Of a stretch of DNA of 5,899 bases, positions 5,682 to 5,899 are shown piece by piece. A program made the translations under genes and the position numbers. Where the stretch lies: positions 1 through 5,899 of the forward strand of contig CALALQ010000227.1 in the NCBI GenBank assembly GCA_937925595.1, in the 5' to 3' direction. Origin of the DNA: an uncultured Demequina sp. Lineage in GTDB: Bacteria > Actinomycetota > Actinomycetes > Actinomycetales > Demequinaceae. How positions within the stretch are numbered: position 1 is the stretch's first letter; every line of letters starts with the position of its first letter. Under the pieces are notes generated by a model. It was not told where the DNA came from. It saw only the letters and a list, made by a program, of their open reading frames with translations, and made no database searches.

Positions 5682-5899
5682 GTGACGACGCAATCCCCTC
5701 CATACCGGCATTCCGGCGAGCCTCACGCAACGGGGCTCGCGCAGCGACTCAACTGGCTGCGCGCAGGAGTGCTGGGAGCGAACGACGGGATCGTGTCCAC
5801 GGCGGCGGTCGTCGTCGGTGTCGCCGGAGCGACAGCGGAGGTCACGCCAGTGTTGCTGGCGGGGGCCGCGGCCCTGGTCGGCGGGGCTATCTCAATGGC
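5682..5899 (+). CDS. VIT1/CCC1-family iron/manganese transporter, 5' part (runs off the window)
   Basis: Seventy-two codons plus two bases are visible and the frame is open to the right edge. After a soluble 20-residue N-terminus the protein reads LNWLRAGVLGANDGIVSTAA (residues 23-42), the hallmark first membrane segment of VIT1/CCC1 proteins, whose GANDG contains an acidic residue in the ion path. A second hydrophobic segment (about 57-72) ends in GGAISM, matching the family pattern before its usual AAGEYVS motif, which falls outside the window. Members move Fe2+ or Mn2+ out of the cytosol, in eukaryotes into the vacuole and in bacteria presumably across the cell membrane. The GTG start is fixed by an in-frame stop just upstream and by GAGGAG. 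It follows the metal ATPase gene by 109 bases on the same strand, suggesting joint metal detoxification. Whether a ferritin-like domain is fused to it cannot be judged here. Confidence 0.88.
   Translation, partial: MTTQSPPYRHSGEPHATGLAQRLNWLRAGVLGANDGIVSTAAVVVGVAGATAEVTPVLLAGAAALVGGAISM

Noticed and set aside
1..5899. tRNA, rRNA or CRISPR features
   Set aside because: No cloverleaf, ribosomal motifs or regularly spaced repeats were seen on either strand by eye.

Overview
The window is GC-rich throughout, with C/G-ending codons, GTG starts and tightly packed genes. This fits a high-GC actinobacterium, and the protein styles suggest Microbacteriaceae (for example a Microbacterium-like genome). 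The taxon is an inference, since no rRNA or marker gene is present.

Positions 1-1975 (+ strand) hold the 3' part of an allophanate hydrolase gene, the last step of ATP-dependent urea breakdown. It overlaps a small alpha/beta-hydrolase gene by 11 bases, so the two probably form one transcript. That transcript meets, tail to tail, a gamma-class carbonic anhydrase family gene (1991-2509, - strand). A strong imperfect hairpin covers the 15-base gap between them.

Positions 2523-3624 are a complete IS481-family insertion sequence of about 1.1 kb. It has 26-bp terminal inverted repeats (25/26 match), CTAG at both junctions, and one intact 333-residue DDE transposase on the - strand. Two details stand out. 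The transposase stop codon lies in the CTAG target sequence, not in the element. Its ribosome binding site and GTG start are one arm of a perfect 12-bp inverted repeat, so the site would be hidden in any transcript entering from outside. The element sits 9 bases upstream of the carbonic anhydrase start and points towards it, so the transposase and that gene now lie in series.

Positions 3662-5572 (+ strand) encode a P1B-type metal-exporting ATPase with no N-terminal metal-binding domain. It carries TPC in the metal-site helix and QELVD in the last helix, a pair resembling the P1B-5 (Fe/Ni) group, but it lacks the C-terminal hemerythrin domain described for that group. After a 109-base gap, the first 72 codons of a VIT1/CCC1-family Fe/Mn transporter run off the right edge. 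The two transporters together suggest a small iron/manganese (or nickel) handling locus. No RNA genes, CRISPR arrays or phage genes were seen, and nothing here proves a wholly new system. The most interesting signals are the regulatory and boundary architecture of the IS and the unusual ATPase.
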